Origin: Leucobacter sp. PH1c | Lineage (GTDB): Bacteria > Actinomycetota > Actinomycetes > Actinomycetales > Microbacteriaceae | DNA length: 64,000 nucleotides | Reading direction: 5' to 3' | Assembly (NCBI RefSeq): GCF_000633415.1 | Contig: NZ_AYMV01000007.1 | Coordinates: 1-64,000, forward strand | Shown: in pieces, positions 20,195 through 33,308 of the stretch | Position numbering within the stretch: the stretch's first letter is position 1 | Layout of the letters: each line of letters begins with the position of its first letter | The notes under the pieces: generated by a model | Told to the model about the DNA's origin: nothing | Database searches by the model: none | The model's input: only the letters and a program-made list of their open reading frames with translations | Translations under genes and position numbers: made by a program

Positions 20195-22642
20195 ACCGAA
20201 TCGTCCGGAGCCCCCCACGAGATCGCCGGCGAACGCATCGAGGACATCGACATCTCGCAGGAGATGGAAGGTTCGTTCCTCGAGTACGCCTATTCCGTGA
20301 TCTACTCACGCGCGCTACCCGATGCGCGCGACGGCCTGAAGCCCGTGCAGCGCCGCATCCTGTTCATGATGACCGACATGGGCCTCCGGCCCGAGAAGGG
20401 CCACGTGAAGTCGGCCCGCGTCGTCGGCGAGGTCATGGGCAAGCTGCACCCGCACGGCGACTCGTCGATCTACGACGCGCTCGTGCGCATGGCTCAGGGC
20501 TTCGCGATGCGCCTCCCGCTCGTCGACGGCCACGGCAACTTCGGCTCGCTCGACGACGGTCCGGCCGCCTCTCGATACACGGAGGCGCGCCTGGCCGGCG
20601 CTGCGCTCGCGATGACGGACTCGCTCGACGAGGACGTCGTCGACTTCGTGCCCAACTACGACAACCAGATCATGCAGCCCGATGTGCTGCCCTCGGCGGT
20701 GCCGAACCTCCTGGTGAACGGCGCGAGCGGCATCGCGGTCGGCATGGCGACGAACCTCGCCCCGCACAACCTGATCGAGGTCGTCGACGGTGCGAAGCAC
20801 CTGCTCCACCACCCCGAGGCGACGGTCGACGAGCTCATGGAGTTCATCCCCGGCCCCGATCTCCCGGGCGGCGGCACGATCGTCGGGCTCGACGGCGTGA
20901 AGGACGCGTACCGCACCGGGCGCGGCGCCTTCCGCACCCGGGCGAAGGTGGCAGTCGAGCAGCTGGGACCCCGGCGCACCGGGCTCATCGTCACCGAGTT
21001 GCCCTACCTCGTCGGGCCGGAGCGCGTGATCGAGAAGATCAAGCAGGGCGTCGAGGCGAAGAAGCTCTCTGGGATCTCGGATGTCGCCGACCTCACCGAT
21101 CGCAAGAACGGGCTGCGGCTCGTGATCACGCTGAAGACGGGCTTCGCCCCGGAGGCGGTGCTCGAGCAGCTCTACCGCTACACCCCGCTCGAGGACTCGT
21201 TCAGCATCAACTCCGTCGCGCTCGTGAACGGCCAGCCGCAGACGCTCGGCCTGCGGGAGATGCTGCGGGTCTTCCTCGACCACCGGCTCTCCGTGATCAC
21301 GCGGCGCACCGAGTACCGCCTCGGCAAGCGCCGCGACCGGCTGCACCTCGTCGAGGGTCTGCTCATCGCCATCGTCGACATCGACGAGGTGATCCAGCTC
21401 ATCCGCACGAGCGACGACGCCGAGACCGCGCGCACCCGGCTTATGCAGGTCTTCGACCTGTCCGAGCTGCAGGCCGAGTACATCCTCGAACTGCGCCTCC
21501 GTCGCCTCACGAAGTTCTCGCGCGTCGAGCTCGAGGCGGAGCGCGACGAACTGAGCGCCGAGATCGCGCAGCTGCTCGAGATTCTCGGCAGCGATGAGCG
21601 GCTCCGCGGCGTCGTCGCCGACGAGCTCGATCAGGCCGCGGCGGCCTGGGGCACGCCGCGCCGCACCCTGCTCACGGGCGCGGTGATCCGCCCCACGCGG
21701 GCGGCGGCGGCCTCCGCCTCGCTCGAGGTGGCCGACTCCCCCTGCACGCTCCTCGTCTCCGTCACGGGGCGCGCGCTGCGCATCGATCGCGACCCGGAGG
21801 CGCCCGCCGCCCCGCGCGGCGCGTCGCGCGCGACGAAGCACGGGGCGATCCTCGCGAGCGTCGACGGCACCGTGCGCGGCGAGTTCGGTGCCGTGCTGAG
21901 CGACGGCTCGCTGCACCGCTTCACCCCGGTCGACCTCCCGCTCGTTCCCACGGCCAGCATCGCGTTCTCCGCCGGTGTGAAGCTGCTCGACTACCTCGGG
22001 GTCACGGACAAGAAGCTCCGGATCGTCGGCGTGGTTCCCCTCGATACGGAGACCCCCATCGGGCTCTTCACGAGCCAGGGCACCGTCAAGCGCGTCGTGC
22101 TCACCGAGCTCCCCGCGAAGCCGAGCTTCGAGGTGATCGGGCTGAAGAGCGGCGATCAGCTCGTCGGCGCGTTCCCTGCCCCGGACGGGGAGGAATTCGC
22201 CGCGGTCACGAGCGATGCGCAGCTGCTCCGCTTCGACGCGGCGTCGGTGCGCCCGCAGGGCCGCCCGGCCGGCGGCATGGCCGGTATCCGCTTGGGCGGG
22301 GACGCGCGCGTCGTCTTCGCCGGCTGCGTGCCGGCGGACGCGGAGGCGCGCGTCGTGACGATCGCGGACAGCTCGATCACGCTGCCGGGAACCGACGTTG
22401 CCACGGCCAAGATCACCGACTGGGCGGAGATCCCCGCGAAGGGCCGGGCAACCGGTGGCGTGCGGATTCAGCGCTTCCTCAAGTGGGAAGACCAGATCGC
22501 GTGCGCCTGGGTCGGCGTGGGCGAGCCGCGAGCGCTTGCCGCCGACGGCACGGCGCGGAAGCTGCCGAGCGAGCTCGGGAAGCGCGACGGATCGGGATCC
22601 CCGATCGACGGCGCCGCCGCCTTCGTCGGCCTCGCCTCCTAG
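20192..22642 (+). CDS. parC: DNA topoisomerase IV subunit A
   Basis: 816 residues. The breakage-reunion domain has the catalytic Tyr129 in [12 protein letters not shown] and the quinolone-region sequence [10 protein letters not shown], with Ser91 and Asp95 at the positions of E. coli GyrA Ser83 and Asp87, so no classical resistance change. The C-terminal beta-propeller lacks a QRRGGKG-type GyrA box, which favours topoisomerase IV, the decatenase, over gyrase. The partner parE lies 1.3 kb downstream on the other strand. The open frame extends upstream, but [11 protein letters not shown] is the only sensible start. Confidence 0.93.
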   Translation: MTESSGAPHEIAGERIEDIDISQEMEGSFLEYAYSVIYSRALPDARDGLKPVQRRILFMMTDMGLRPEKGHVKSARVVGEVMGKLHPHGDSSIYDALVRMAQGFAMRLPLVDGHGNFGSLDDGPAASRYTEARLAGAALAMTDSLDEDVVDFVPNYDNQIMQPDVLPSAVPNLLVNGASGIAVGMATNLAPHNLIEVVDGAKHLLHHPEATVDELMEFIPGPDLPGGGTIVGLDGVKDAYRTGRGAFRTRAKVAVEQLGPRRTGLIVTELPYLVGPERVIEKIKQGVEAKKLSGISDVADLTDRKNGLRLVITLKTGFAPEAVLEQLYRYTPLEDSFSINSVALVNGQPQTLGLREMLRVFLDHRLSVITRRTEYRLGKRRDRLHLVEGLLIAIVDIDEVIQLIRTSDDAETARTRLMQVFDLSELQAEYILELRLRRLTKFSRVELEAERDELSAEIAQLLEILGSDERLRGVVADELDQAAAAWGTPRRTLLTGAVIRPTRAAAASASLEVADSPCTLLVSVTGRALRIDRDPEAPAAPRGASRATKHGAILASVDGTVRGEFGAVLSDGSLHRFTPVDLPLVPTASIAFSAGVKLLDYLGVTDKKLRIVGVVPLDTETPIGLFTSQGTVKRVVLTELPAKPSFEVIGLKSGDQLVGAFPAPDGEEFAAVTSDAQLLRFDAASVRPQGRPAGGMAGIRLGGDARVVFAGCVPADAEARVVTIADSSITLPGTDVATAKITDWAEIPAKGRATGGVRIQRFLKWEDQIACAWVGVGEPRALAADGTARKLPSELGKRDGSGSPIDGAAAFVGLAS

Positions 22643-22688
22643 CACGGCTCCGGACGGGGCCCGCCTCCGCTCCCCGCGCGGGTTCGAT

Positions 22689-22723
22689 GGTGATCCGGGA
22701 GTCGCTCTCGATACCGGATCACC
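22689..22723. terminator. Hairpin between parC and the EamA gene
   Basis: GGTGATCCGG and CCGGATCACC form a ten-base perfect stem with a 15-base loop between two convergent genes. The surrounding gap (22643-22790) shows nothing else. Confidence 0.65.
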
Positions 22724-22790
22724 GTCCAGGCGATGCTCTCTGCGGCGGGCTTTGCAGCGAGGTCGCGCGTGGGCGCGGGACCCTGGGCGG

Positions 22791-23705
22791 CTAGAGCCCG
22801 ATGAGCACGACGCCGAGCACCACGGTGCAGGCGGCGAGCACGCGGAGCGCGGGCCGCGACTCGCGGAAGCGCCAGGCCCCGTAGAGACCCACGAGCACGA
22901 CGCTCACTTCGCGCATGGGCGCGACGAGTGCGACGGGCGCGATCGTCACGGCCGTGAGCACGAGGACGTAGGAGAGCGGCGAGAGCAGGCCGAAGGCGAG
23001 GAGCCGGCGCCAACTCCCCCGCCACTCGGCGCCGAGCCGCGCGAGCGCTGCGGCCGGGCCGCCGCGCCGCAGGAGCGCGAGCGTGAAGAACGGCACCTCC
23101 GCGAGGGCGCACCCCACCATGAACGCGACGGGGGCGACTCCGAGCTCCGTCACGGTGAATGCGTCCCACACGGTGTACGCGGCGATCGCGACGCCGGTGA
23201 GGAGTCCGTACGCGAGTGCGGGATCGAGCCGACCGCGGTGACGGGGCGCCGCTCCGGCCACACCCCGTGCCGCGCGGCCGCTCCCTCGGCTGATGAGCCC
23301 GAACGAGACCACGCCGGCGATGATGAGCGCGACGCCGCCGAGCGCGAGCCAGCCGGGCCGCTCACCGAGGAACAGCACGGCGACGAGCACCGTGAGAATC
23401 GGCCCCGTGCCGCGTGCCGTGGCGTACACGGTGGAGAGCTCACCGCTCGCGTAGCCGCGCTGGAGGACCACCATGTAGGCGACGTGGAGCACGCCCGAGA
23501 CGAGGATGCCGAGCAGCGCGCTGCTAAGGCTCGCCGTGCCGAAGCCGCCCGTGAACGGGATCGCGATGGCCCAGAGCACGGCGGAGACGAGCGATCCCCA
23601 CCAGAGGAACGGCATGCCGGAGCCGCTCGAGCGGTGCGCCAGGATGTTCCAGGCCGCATGGCAGACGGCGGCGGTGAGAACGAGAACGAGTGCGGTGAGC
23701 GACAT
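22791..23705 (-). CDS. EamA/DMT-family transporter
   Basis: 304 residues with about ten hydrophobic segments in two halves, the layout of the drug/metabolite transporter superfamily. The first half contains LSTVYATARGTGPILTVLVA and the LFLGERPGW end-of-EamA motif; the second contains VALVAPMREVSVVLVGLYG and FRESRP. An Arg/Gly-rich loop joins the halves. It is probably an exporter of metabolites or amino acids, with unknown substrate. GGAGGAGAGG lies upstream of the ATG. It follows parE on the same strand after a 210-base gap holding a terminator. Confidence 0.85.
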   Translation of the reverse strand: MSLTALVLVLTAAVCHAAWNILAHRSSGSGMPFLWWGSLVSAVLWAIAIPFTGGFGTASLSSALLGILVSGVLHVAYMVVLQRGYASGELSTVYATARGTGPILTVLVAVLFLGERPGWLALGGVALIIAGVVSFGLISRGSGRAARGVAGAAPRHRGRLDPALAYGLLTGVAIAAYTVWDAFTVTELGVAPVAFMVGCALAEVPFFTLALLRRGGPAAALARLGAEWRGSWRRLLAFGLLSPLSYVLVLTAVTIAPVALVAPMREVSVVLVGLYGAWRFRESRPALRVLAACTVVLGVVLIGL

Positions 23706-23866
23706 GGGAACCTCTCCTCCGCCGCGGGCGCGACGAAGCGGTTCCTCCAGGCTTTTGTCCGTTCAGATGACGCGCCGCCGGGCGGCAGCGCGTGGTGCCG
23801 CTCGGACCACGACGGACTCTCGTCCCGGAACCCTAGGCACTGTCGGGATTCAGCCTAGCAGGGCCC

Positions 23867-23903
23867 CGGCCGCGCCGCCCCGCGAGGCGGGGCAGCGCGG
23901 CCG
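23867..23903 (-). terminator. Hairpin after parE
   Basis: CGGCCGCGC-c-GCCCCGC and its complement form a 16-pair stem with one mismatch and a GAG loop, starting 12 bases beyond the parE stop. Confidence 0.75.
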
Positions 23904-23915
23904 CGGGACTCCGGA

Positions 23916-26033
23916 TCAGGCGTCGATGCGCTCGCGGTCGAGGTCGTCTGCGTTCTCGATGATGAACTCCTTGCGCGGGGCGACATCGTTGCCCATGAGC
24001 AACTCGAACACCTGGGACGCGGCGTGCGCGTCCTCCACGCGAACACGGCGCAGCGTGCGGTGCTCGCGATCCATGGTGGTCTCCGCAAGCTGATCGGCGT
24101 CCATCTCGCCGAGACCCTTGTAGCGCTGGATCGGCTCCTGGTACTTCTTGTTCCGCTTGCGCAGGTCGGCGAGCAGCGCGTTCAGCTCCCGCTCGCTGTA
24201 GGTGTAGATGACGTCGTTCGGCTTGCGTCCCGCGTTCTGCACGATCACCCGGTGGAGCGGCGGCACCGCGGCGTAGACGCGGCCGGCCTCGAGCATGGGG
24301 CGCATGTAGCGGAAGAAGAGCGTGAGCAGCAGGGTGCGGATGTGCGCGCCGTCCACATCGGCGTCGCTCATGAGGATCACCTTGCCGTAGCGCGCCGACT
24401 CGATGTCGAAGTCGCGCCCCGAACCCGCGCCGATCACCTTGATGATGGCCCCGCACTCCGCGTTGCTCAGCATCTCGGCGACGGACGCCTTCTGCACGTT
24501 GAGGATCTTGCCGCGGATCGGCAGGAGCGCCTGGAACTCGCTGTCCCGCGCCGGGCGCGCGGTGCCGAGCGCGCTGTCGCCCTCGACGATGAACAGCTCG
24601 GTCTCGGCGACGTTCTTCGAGCGGCAGTCGATCAGCTTGGCCGGGAGCGAGGAGCTCTCGAGAGAGCTCTTCCGGCGCGCCGTATCGCGCTGCGCACGGA
24701 GCGCGATCCGGGCCTTCATCTCGGAGACCATCTTCTCGAGCAGGGCGCCGGTCTGCACCTTGTCGGGCTTTTTGGTCGACTCGTAGCGGGCGGTGAGGCC
24801 CGAGACGATCGCGCGGGAGACGATCTGGCGCACGGCGGCGGTGCCGAGCACCTCCTTCGTCTGCCCCTCGAACTGCGGCTCGGGTACGCGCACGGTCACG
24901 ACCGCGGTGAGGCCCGTGAGGATGTCGTCCTTGTCGGGCTTGTCGCTGCCCGCCTTCAGCTTGCGGGCGTTCTGCTCGATCTGCTTCCGGAAGAACTTCG
25001 TGAGGCCCTGTTCGAAGCCCGAGAGGTGCGTGCCGCCCTTCGGCGTCGCGATGATGTTGACGAAGCTCTGGATCTCGGTGTCGTAGCCCGTGCCCCAGCG
25101 CAGCGCGATGTCGACCTCGCACTCGCGCTGCACCTCGCGGGAGACGAGGTGACCGGTCTCCTCATCCATCACGGGGACGGTCTCGGTGAAGGTGCCAGAG
25201 TCGGTCACGCGCCAGGTGTCCGTGAGCGCAGCGTCGACCGCGAGGTAGTCGACGAACTCGGAGATGCCGCCCTCGTACGCGAAGCGGTGCACGGGAGCGG
25301 TGCCATCCTCGCCAAGAGACTCCGGTCGCTCGTCGGTGATCTCGAGGCCGAGCCCGGGGACGAGGAACGCCGTCTGCCGCGCGCGGGCCACGAGGGACTC
25401 GGGCTCGAACTTGGCCGACGCGAGGAAGATCTGCGGATCCGCCCAGTAGCGCACGCGGGTGCCCGTGACCCCCTTCTTCACCTTGCCGACCACGCGGAGC
25501 TCGGAGGAGTCCTCGAAGGGCGTGAACGGGCTTTCCGGCCCCGCTCCCGCGAACGTGCCCGGCTCGCCGTGCCGGAAGGACATGGCCCAGGTCTTGCCGT
25601 CGCGATCCACCTCGACGTCGAGGCGCGAGGAGAGCGCGTTCACGACGGAGGCACCCACACCGTGGAGGCCGCCCGAGGAGGCGTACCCGCCGCCGCCGAA
25701 CTTGCCGCCGGCGTGCAGCTTCGTGAAGACGAGCTCGACGCCCGAGAGGCCGCTCTTGGGCTCGATGTCGACCGGCACGCCGCGCCCGTTGTCGGTGACG
25801 GTCACGCTGCCGTCGGCGTGCAGGCGGATCCCGATCTCGGAACCGTGTCCGGCGAGCGCCTCGTCGACGGAGTTGTCGATGATCTCCCAGAGGCAGTGCA
25901 TGAGCCCGCGCGAGTCGGTCGTGCCGATGTACATGCCGGGTCGCTTGCGCACCGCCTCGAGCCCCTCGAGGACGGTGAGATGGCGTGCGGAGTAGTTCGA
26001 CTCCGACGCCTGGGTTGCTCGCTCAGTGGCCAC
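23916..26033 (-). CDS. parE: DNA topoisomerase IV subunit B
   Basis: 705 residues. The GHKL ATPase domain shows EIIDNSVDEAL, TDNGRGVPV and the GGLHGVGASVVNALS lid. The TOPRIM part has IVEGDSALGTA, PIRGKILNV and the metal-binding MSDADVDGAHI; the C-terminus ends with YKGLGEMDADQL. EGDSAL in place of the EGDSAGG of gyrase, and the nearby parC, support topoisomerase IV. The GTG start is used; GGAAGGGG lies about 12 bases upstream and a TAGGGT -10 candidate further up. Confidence 0.93.
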   Translation of the reverse strand: MATERATQASESNYSARHLTVLEGLEAVRKRPGMYIGTTDSRGLMHCLWEIIDNSVDEALAGHGSEIGIRLHADGSVTVTDNGRGVPVDIEPKSGLSGVELVFTKLHAGGKFGGGGYASSGGLHGVGASVVNALSSRLDVEVDRDGKTWAMSFRHGEPGTFAGAGPESPFTPFEDSSELRVVGKVKKGVTGTRVRYWADPQIFLASAKFEPESLVARARQTAFLVPGLGLEITDERPESLGEDGTAPVHRFAYEGGISEFVDYLAVDAALTDTWRVTDSGTFTETVPVMDEETGHLVSREVQRECEVDIALRWGTGYDTEIQSFVNIIATPKGGTHLSGFEQGLTKFFRKQIEQNARKLKAGSDKPDKDDILTGLTAVVTVRVPEPQFEGQTKEVLGTAAVRQIVSRAIVSGLTARYESTKKPDKVQTGALLEKMVSEMKARIALRAQRDTARRKSSLESSSLPAKLIDCRSKNVAETELFIVEGDSALGTARPARDSEFQALLPIRGKILNVQKASVAEMLSNAECGAIIKVIGAGSGRDFDIESARYGKVILMSDADVDGAHIRTLLLTLFFRYMRPMLEAGRVYAAVPPLHRVIVQNAGRKPNDVIYTYSERELNALLADLRKRNKKYQEPIQRYKGLGEMDADQLAETTMDREHRTLRRVRVEDAHAASQVFELLMGNDVAPRKEFIIENADDLDRERIDA

Positions 26034-26230
26034 GTGCCAGGACCCCTTCCGTGTGTGGACTCCCCTACCCTAGGGCAGACCCCCGACACGGGCCCGCAGC
26101 GCCCTCGGCGAGTGCGGAAGCGGGCCGCGCCGATACGCGGTCAGCGAACCTGAGCGGCCCGGAGCGGGGAATCCGAGCGGGACGTGTTTTGATAGACGTG
26201 AACGAAACCCACGATGGACGGGAGGTCGCC

Positions 26231-26452
26231 ATGACGACAATCGAGCAGGATCGTACCGACACGATCGATGCCGCGGATCGCCCGCTCACCGCACTCGACC
26301 GCTGCGACAGCTGCGGCGCACAGGCCTATGTGCGCGTCATGCTGAGCGGGAGCGAGCTGCTGTTCTGCGCGCACCACGCACACAAGCACGAGGCCAAGCT
26401 CCGCCCGATGGCGGAGATCTGGCACGACGAGAGCCACAAGCTGAACGCCTAG
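26231..26452 (+). CDS. DUF7455 small zinc-finger-like protein
   Basis: 73 residues with CDSC (25-28) and a later FCAHHAHKH cluster that could complete a zinc site. It matches the DUF7455 family, found next to sigA or parE in many actinobacteria; function unknown. GGGAGG lies seven bases before the ATG. A TTGATAG-like -10 lies about 45 bases upstream, so this gene has a leader. It is divergent from parE and convergent with sigA. Confidence 0.88.
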   Translation: MTTIEQDRTDTIDAADRPLTALDRCDSCGAQAYVRVMLSGSELLFCAHHAHKHEAKLRPMAEIWHDESHKLNA

Positions 26453-26502
26453 CGTTCGCCCGCGCTCGCACCGCACGCGGTGCCCGCACGATGGCAGGAA
26501 CG

Positions 26503-26539
26503 ACAACGGGCCCGGGAGCAATGCTCCCGGGCCCGTTGT
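26503..26539. terminator. Convergent terminator between DUF7455 gene and sigA
   Basis: A perfect 17-base stem (ACAACGGGCCCGGGAGC with its complement) with a three-base loop lies between the two stop codons. Confidence 0.9.
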
Positions 26540-26555
26540 CGGTGCGGCGGACGGC

Positions 26556-27944
<1,389 letters not shown>

Positions 27945-28189
27945 GCAGCCGCCTCTCTCTATCGAATGCCGCGCTGTGGTGTCGAACGCTTCCGACAAGT
28001 GCTCACAGCATGAAAACCCATGTCAAGCCCGGGTGAATTCCTCGCAGAGGAAACCGACTCGGATTGAATGGGTTGGTCGCTTCCATTTTAGCACGTCGGA
28101 CCTCTGCTCCCGGACACTCAGGGGCCTCCGCGCGCCGCGCGATCGCCGGTGCCGCGCCTCCTCCGTGCCGCTCTTCCTCCGTGCCGCTC

Positions 28190-29161
28190 CTATTCCGTGC
28201 CGGGCCCGCCCGTGCCGGGATCCCCCGCTCCGGGATCTCTCGCATCATCTCCCGCGCCGGGGCGCTGCTGCTCGGCGAGGAAGCGTTCGAGCTCGCTCGC
28301 GATCTGATCGGCCGTGGGAATGGTGCCGTCCTCGGACATGAGCGGTGAGCGTGAGGTCTGATCCTCCATGTACGCGTCGTAGCGGCGCTCGAGCGTACGC
28401 ACCATCTCGAGCGACTCCTCGTTGTCGGCCAGCTGTGAGTCGAGCTGCGCCTCGAAACGGCGAGCCGACTCACGCACCTCGTCGGTCGCGAGGATCAGCC
28501 CCGTCGCCGCCATGATCCCGTCGAGCGCCACGCGGAGCGCCTCGGGGTACTCCGTGTTCGCAAGATAGTGCGGGATCAGCAGGGCGAAGCCCGCCACTTC
28601 CTCCCCCAGGCTGTGGAGTCGATACTCGAGCACGTGCGCGGCCGACGCGGAGATCTTCGTCTTCGGGCGCCACACGGAGCGGGCCTCGATGAGATCGTCG
28701 CGTGAGCCGCTCACCGTCATCGACAGCGGGCGCGTGTGCGGCACCGGCATGGGGATCGCGTGCGACCAGACGGTGATCGACACTTCGAACTCGTGCACGA
28801 GCAGCAAGACCGTGTCGATGAACTGGTCCCAGCGGAAGTCGGGCTCGAAGCCGCTGAGGAGCAGGAACGGGGCGCCGAACTCGTCGTGCGCGAGGCTGAG
28901 GCTGAGCTCCTCGGGCGCGTAGTCGACGAAGTGATCCTCGTCGAAGGTGATGATGGGCCGGCGCGCGCGGTAGTCGAGCAGGAGATCGGCGTTGAAGCGC
29001 ACGATCTCCTCGGGCTGGTACCGGCTCCAGAGGTACTCCTCGAGCTGCGAGACCGCTCCGCCGGCATCGCTCAGCCCCTGCATCGCGATGATCAGCGGGA
29101 GCCCGCGCGGAACGCTCGCACGGCGCTCGGCGTACACGGCGGAGAAGATTGATTCGGTCAC
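28190..29161 (-). CDS. PAC2 family protein (proteasome-assembly-chaperone-like)
   Basis: 323 residues. The first ~240 match the PAC2 family: GLPLIIAMQGLSDAGGAVSQ, FNADLLLDYRARRP and the VWSHAIPMPVPHTRP motif. The last 60 are acidic and end in a Gly/Asp/Pro-rich tail. In actinobacteria PAC2 proteins co-occur with proteasome or ATP-grasp genes, none of which is here, so a chaperone role is inference from the name. The GTG start lies six bases after TAGGAT, suggesting a leaderless message. It is divergent from lpdA. Confidence 0.85.
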   Translation of the reverse strand: MTESIFSAVYAERRASVPRGLPLIIAMQGLSDAGGAVSQLEEYLWSRYQPEEIVRFNADLLLDYRARRPIITFDEDHFVDYAPEELSLSLAHDEFGAPFLLLSGFEPDFRWDQFIDTVLLLVHEFEVSITVWSHAIPMPVPHTRPLSMTVSGSRDDLIEARSVWRPKTKISASAAHVLEYRLHSLGEEVAGFALLIPHYLANTEYPEALRVALDGIMAATGLILATDEVRESARRFEAQLDSQLADNEESLEMVRTLERRYDAYMEDQTSRSPLMSEDGTIPTADQIASELERFLAEQQRPGAGDDARDPGAGDPGTGGPGTE

Positions 29162-29167
29162 CCCTCC

Positions 29168-29173
29168 ATCCTA
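29168..29173 (-). promoter_or_regulatory. -10 hexamer TAGGAT of the PAC2 gene
   Basis: TAGGAT, then GGAGGG, then the GTG start. The GGAGGG is too close to the start codon to work well as a ribosome-binding site. Confidence 0.45.
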
Positions 29174-29394
29174 CGAATCCGGCGGCGGATGTGGCAGGAA
29201 TCCGTCACGCCCGCAGCGAACCCCGTATTCCCCGGCACGGCGGCCGGGAGCGTTCGCCCGGGCGCCGCCCGCGGGCCGCGGCGCGCCCCGCGGCAACCCG
29301 GCCGACGCACGTGTCGCGGGTGTAGGGTGGGCAAGGACTGCCCGAGCAACCGCGGGCACCGCCTCTATTGCGCACACACCGAGGGAGATCCCAC

Positions 29395-30768
29395 TTGGCC
29401 GATCAGCAGTTTGACATCGTCGTCCTGGGCGGCGGAAGCGCCGGATACGCCACCGCGATCCGCGCGACGCAGCTCGGGCTCACCGCAGCCGTCATCGAGA
29501 AGGACAAGCTCGGCGGCACCTGCCTGCACCGCGGCTGCGTTCCGACGAAGGCCCTCCTCCACGCGGCCGAGGTCGCGGACGTCGCACGCGACGGCGAGAC
29601 CTACGGCATCCTCTCGAGCGTCGCGGGCATCGACATCGCGAAGGTGAACAGCTACCGCGAGAACCTCGTCGCGGGCAAGCACAAGGGCCTCCAGGGCCTC
29701 CTCAAGGCGAACAAGATCACGGTCATCGAGGGCGAGGGCAAGCTCGTCTCGGCGAACACGGTGCAGGTCGGCGCCGACCGCATCACGGGCACGCACGTCG
29801 TGCTCGCCACGGGCTCCTACTCCCGCTCGCTCCCCGGCCTCGAGATCGGCGGTCGTGTGATCACGAGCGAGCACGCCCTCGAGCTGCAGGAGGTGCCCGC
29901 CAAGGTCATCATCCTCGGCGGCGGCGTGATCGGCGTCGAGTTCGCGAGCGTGTGGCGCTCCTTCGGCGCGGACGTGACGATCGTGGAGGGCCTCCCCCAC
30001 CTCGTTCCGAACGAGGAGGAGTCGGTCTCGAAGCAGCTCGAGCGCGCGTTCCGCAAGCGCGGCATCGACTTCAAGCTGGGCGTCCGGTTCCAGTCGGTCA
30101 CGCAGGATGCGTCGAGCGTCACCGTGAACCTCGAGGACGGCACCGTCCTCACCGCTGACTACCTGCTCGTCGCTGTCGGCCGCGGCCCGGCCACGCAGGG
30201 GCTCGGCTACGAAGAGGTCGGGATCCAGATGGACCGCGGCTTCGTACTGACGAACGAGCGCCTCGCGACGAACGTGCCTGGCGTGTACGCCGTCGGCGAC
30301 ATCGTGCCGGGCCTCCAGCTCGCGCACCGCGGCTACCAGCAGGGCATCTTCGTCGCCGAGGAGATCGCGGGCCTCGCTCCCGTGATCGTCGAGGACGTGA
30401 ACATCCCGAAGGTCACCTACTGCGACCCGGAGATCGCGTCCGTCGGCCTCACCGAGGCGAAGGCCAAGGAGAAGTACGGCGCGGAGAACGTCACGAGCTA
30501 CGAGTACAACCTCGCGGGCAACGCGAAGAGCTCGATCCTCGGCACCGCGGGCTCGGTGAAGGCCGTGCGCGTGGTCGACGGCCCCGTCGTCGGAGTCCAC
30601 ATGATCGGCGCCCGCGTGGGCGAGCTTGTCGGCGAGGCGCAGCTCATCGTGAACTGGGAGGCGCACCCGGAGGACGTCGCACCGCTCGTGCACGGCCACC
30701 CCACGCAGAACGAGACCATCGGCGAAGCGATGCTGAAGCTCGCCGGCAAGCCGCTGCACGCCATCTGA
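29395..30768 (+). CDS. lpdA: Dihydrolipoyl dehydrogenase (E3)
   Basis: 457 residues. FAD-binding GGGSAGYAT at the N-terminus, redox-active disulfide Cys43-Cys48 in GGTCLHRGC, NAD-binding GGGVIGVEFAS in the middle, FAD motif YAVGDI, and the catalytic His-Glu dyad in HGHPTQNETIGE. It reoxidises lipoyl groups on the E2 encoded 42 bases downstream, and serves the pyruvate and 2-oxoglutarate dehydrogenase complexes. The start is TTG, supported by GGGAG about eight bases upstream; another TTG nine codons earlier lacks such a site. TAGGGT around 29322 is a candidate -10. Confidence 0.95.
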   Translation: MADQQFDIVVLGGGSAGYATAIRATQLGLTAAVIEKDKLGGTCLHRGCVPTKALLHAAEVADVARDGETYGILSSVAGIDIAKVNSYRENLVAGKHKGLQGLLKANKITVIEGEGKLVSANTVQVGADRITGTHVVLATGSYSRSLPGLEIGGRVITSEHALELQEVPAKVIILGGGVIGVEFASVWRSFGADVTIVEGLPHLVPNEEESVSKQLERAFRKRGIDFKLGVRFQSVTQDASSVTVNLEDGTVLTADYLLVAVGRGPATQGLGYEEVGIQMDRGFVLTNERLATNVPGVYAVGDIVPGLQLAHRGYQQGIFVAEEIAGLAPVIVEDVNIPKVTYCDPEIASVGLTEAKAKEKYGAENVTSYEYNLAGNAKSSILGTAGSVKAVRVVDGPVVGVHMIGARVGELVGEAQLIVNWEAHPEDVAPLVHGHPTQNETIGEAMLKLAGKPLHAI

Positions 30769-30810
30769 GCGCGGCGAACGACAGACTGATACGAAACGGA
30801 GAAATGCACG

Positions 30811-32535
<1,725 letters not shown>

Positions 32536-32562
32536 CTCCCCGAATCGCCGAAGCGCACGGTC

Positions 32563-32600
32563 CGAGGCCGCGTTCCCCGATCACGGGGGACGCGGCCTCG
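32563..32600. terminator. Hairpin after sucB
   Basis: CGAGGCCGCGTTCCCC pairs with GGGGGACGCGGCCTCG, with one G-T pair and a six-base loop. It also overlaps the stop codon of the hypothetical minus-strand gene and can act for both. Confidence 0.75.
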
Positions 32601-33135
32601 CTGCGTGTGCGGCAGCTCGGCGAACGGCGCCCGCTTCGGCGAGCGGGCCGCGCCGGCCCGTGGTGCGCGCCGCTTCGTTGCGCACGCGGAGGCGTGGCGT
32701 GATCCGGGATCGCACCGCGGCGTGCACGGCGTCTCGCGCCGCTGCCGGGTGCCAGTCGGCGCCCCAGTCGGCGAGTTCCGCGAGCGCCTCATCAAGCGCC
32801 TCCGCGATGAGCCCTTGCCCGGCGAGTGACGCGGCCAGTCGCGGAAGCGCGGCGCCGAGCAGTTCGCACCCCGCATCGTGGCGGTGCCGCGCCCCGCGCG
32901 CGGACCGAGGGACGGAGTCGGTTCCGGGGTCGGTGCCGGGGTCGCTGCCGGTGCCGGTTCTGGCATCCGAGCCGGGAGCGGGGCTCCTCGTCTGCGCGGC
33001 GAGCTGGATGTCGACGCAGCGCCCCGTCGCGCGGAGCGCGATGCCTCGCGCGCAGAGCGCCTCGAGAGCGGCCGCGGCCGCGGCGCCGGCGCCGGGTGCG
33101 CGCGCCCCGTGCTTCCGCTGAGTGAACTGAGCCAT
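32581..33135 (-). CDS. Hypothetical Ala-rich protein
   Basis: 184 residues, not recognised. It starts MAQFTQRKHGARAPG, has a Ser/Gly/Asp/Pro/Thr spacer near the middle (SDPGTDPGTDS), then a run of amphipathic helices (LPRLAASLAGQGLIAEALDE and following) that look like a real folded part. There are no membrane segments or catalytic motifs. AATCCT lies six bases before the ATG, resembling the leaderless promoters seen elsewhere in the window. Longer frames cross the same DNA, so the coding call rests on amino-acid composition and promoter position. It would be convergent with sucB. Confidence 0.45.
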   Translation of the reverse strand: MAQFTQRKHGARAPGAGAAAAAALEALCARGIALRATGRCVDIQLAAQTRSPAPGSDARTGTGSDPGTDPGTDSVPRSARGARHRHDAGCELLGAALPRLAASLAGQGLIAEALDEALAELADWGADWHPAAARDAVHAAVRSRITPRLRVRNEAARTTGRRGPLAEAGAVRRAAAHAARPRPP

Positions 33136-33295
33136 GGTGCCAGGATTGCGCAGGCCCCGAGGCAGGTGCCCGGCCCGGCCGGTCCGGTGGATGGACCCCG
33201 GATGAACGCGAGTGCACGGCGCCTGTGAGCGGCGCGCGAGGGACGCTTCGCCGCTCCCATTCCCGCGCGCGTTCGGGGAAGCGCCCGGGAACCGA

Positions 33296-33301
33296 TATCC
33301 T
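33296..33301 (+). promoter_or_regulatory. -10 hexamer TATCCT of the DUF4191 gene
   Basis: TATCCT and then seven bases (AGAAGGT) lead directly to the ATG at 33309. The AGAAGG is only one base from the start codon. Confidence 0.5.
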
Positions 33302-33308
33302 AGAAGGT

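Noticed and set aside
20192-22642. Identification of the topoisomerase subunit as GyrA
   Set aside because: No QRRGGKG-type GyrA box is present in the C-terminal domain and the partner gene has the ParE-like EGDSAL/PIRGKILNV sequence; gyrA usually lies by dnaA.
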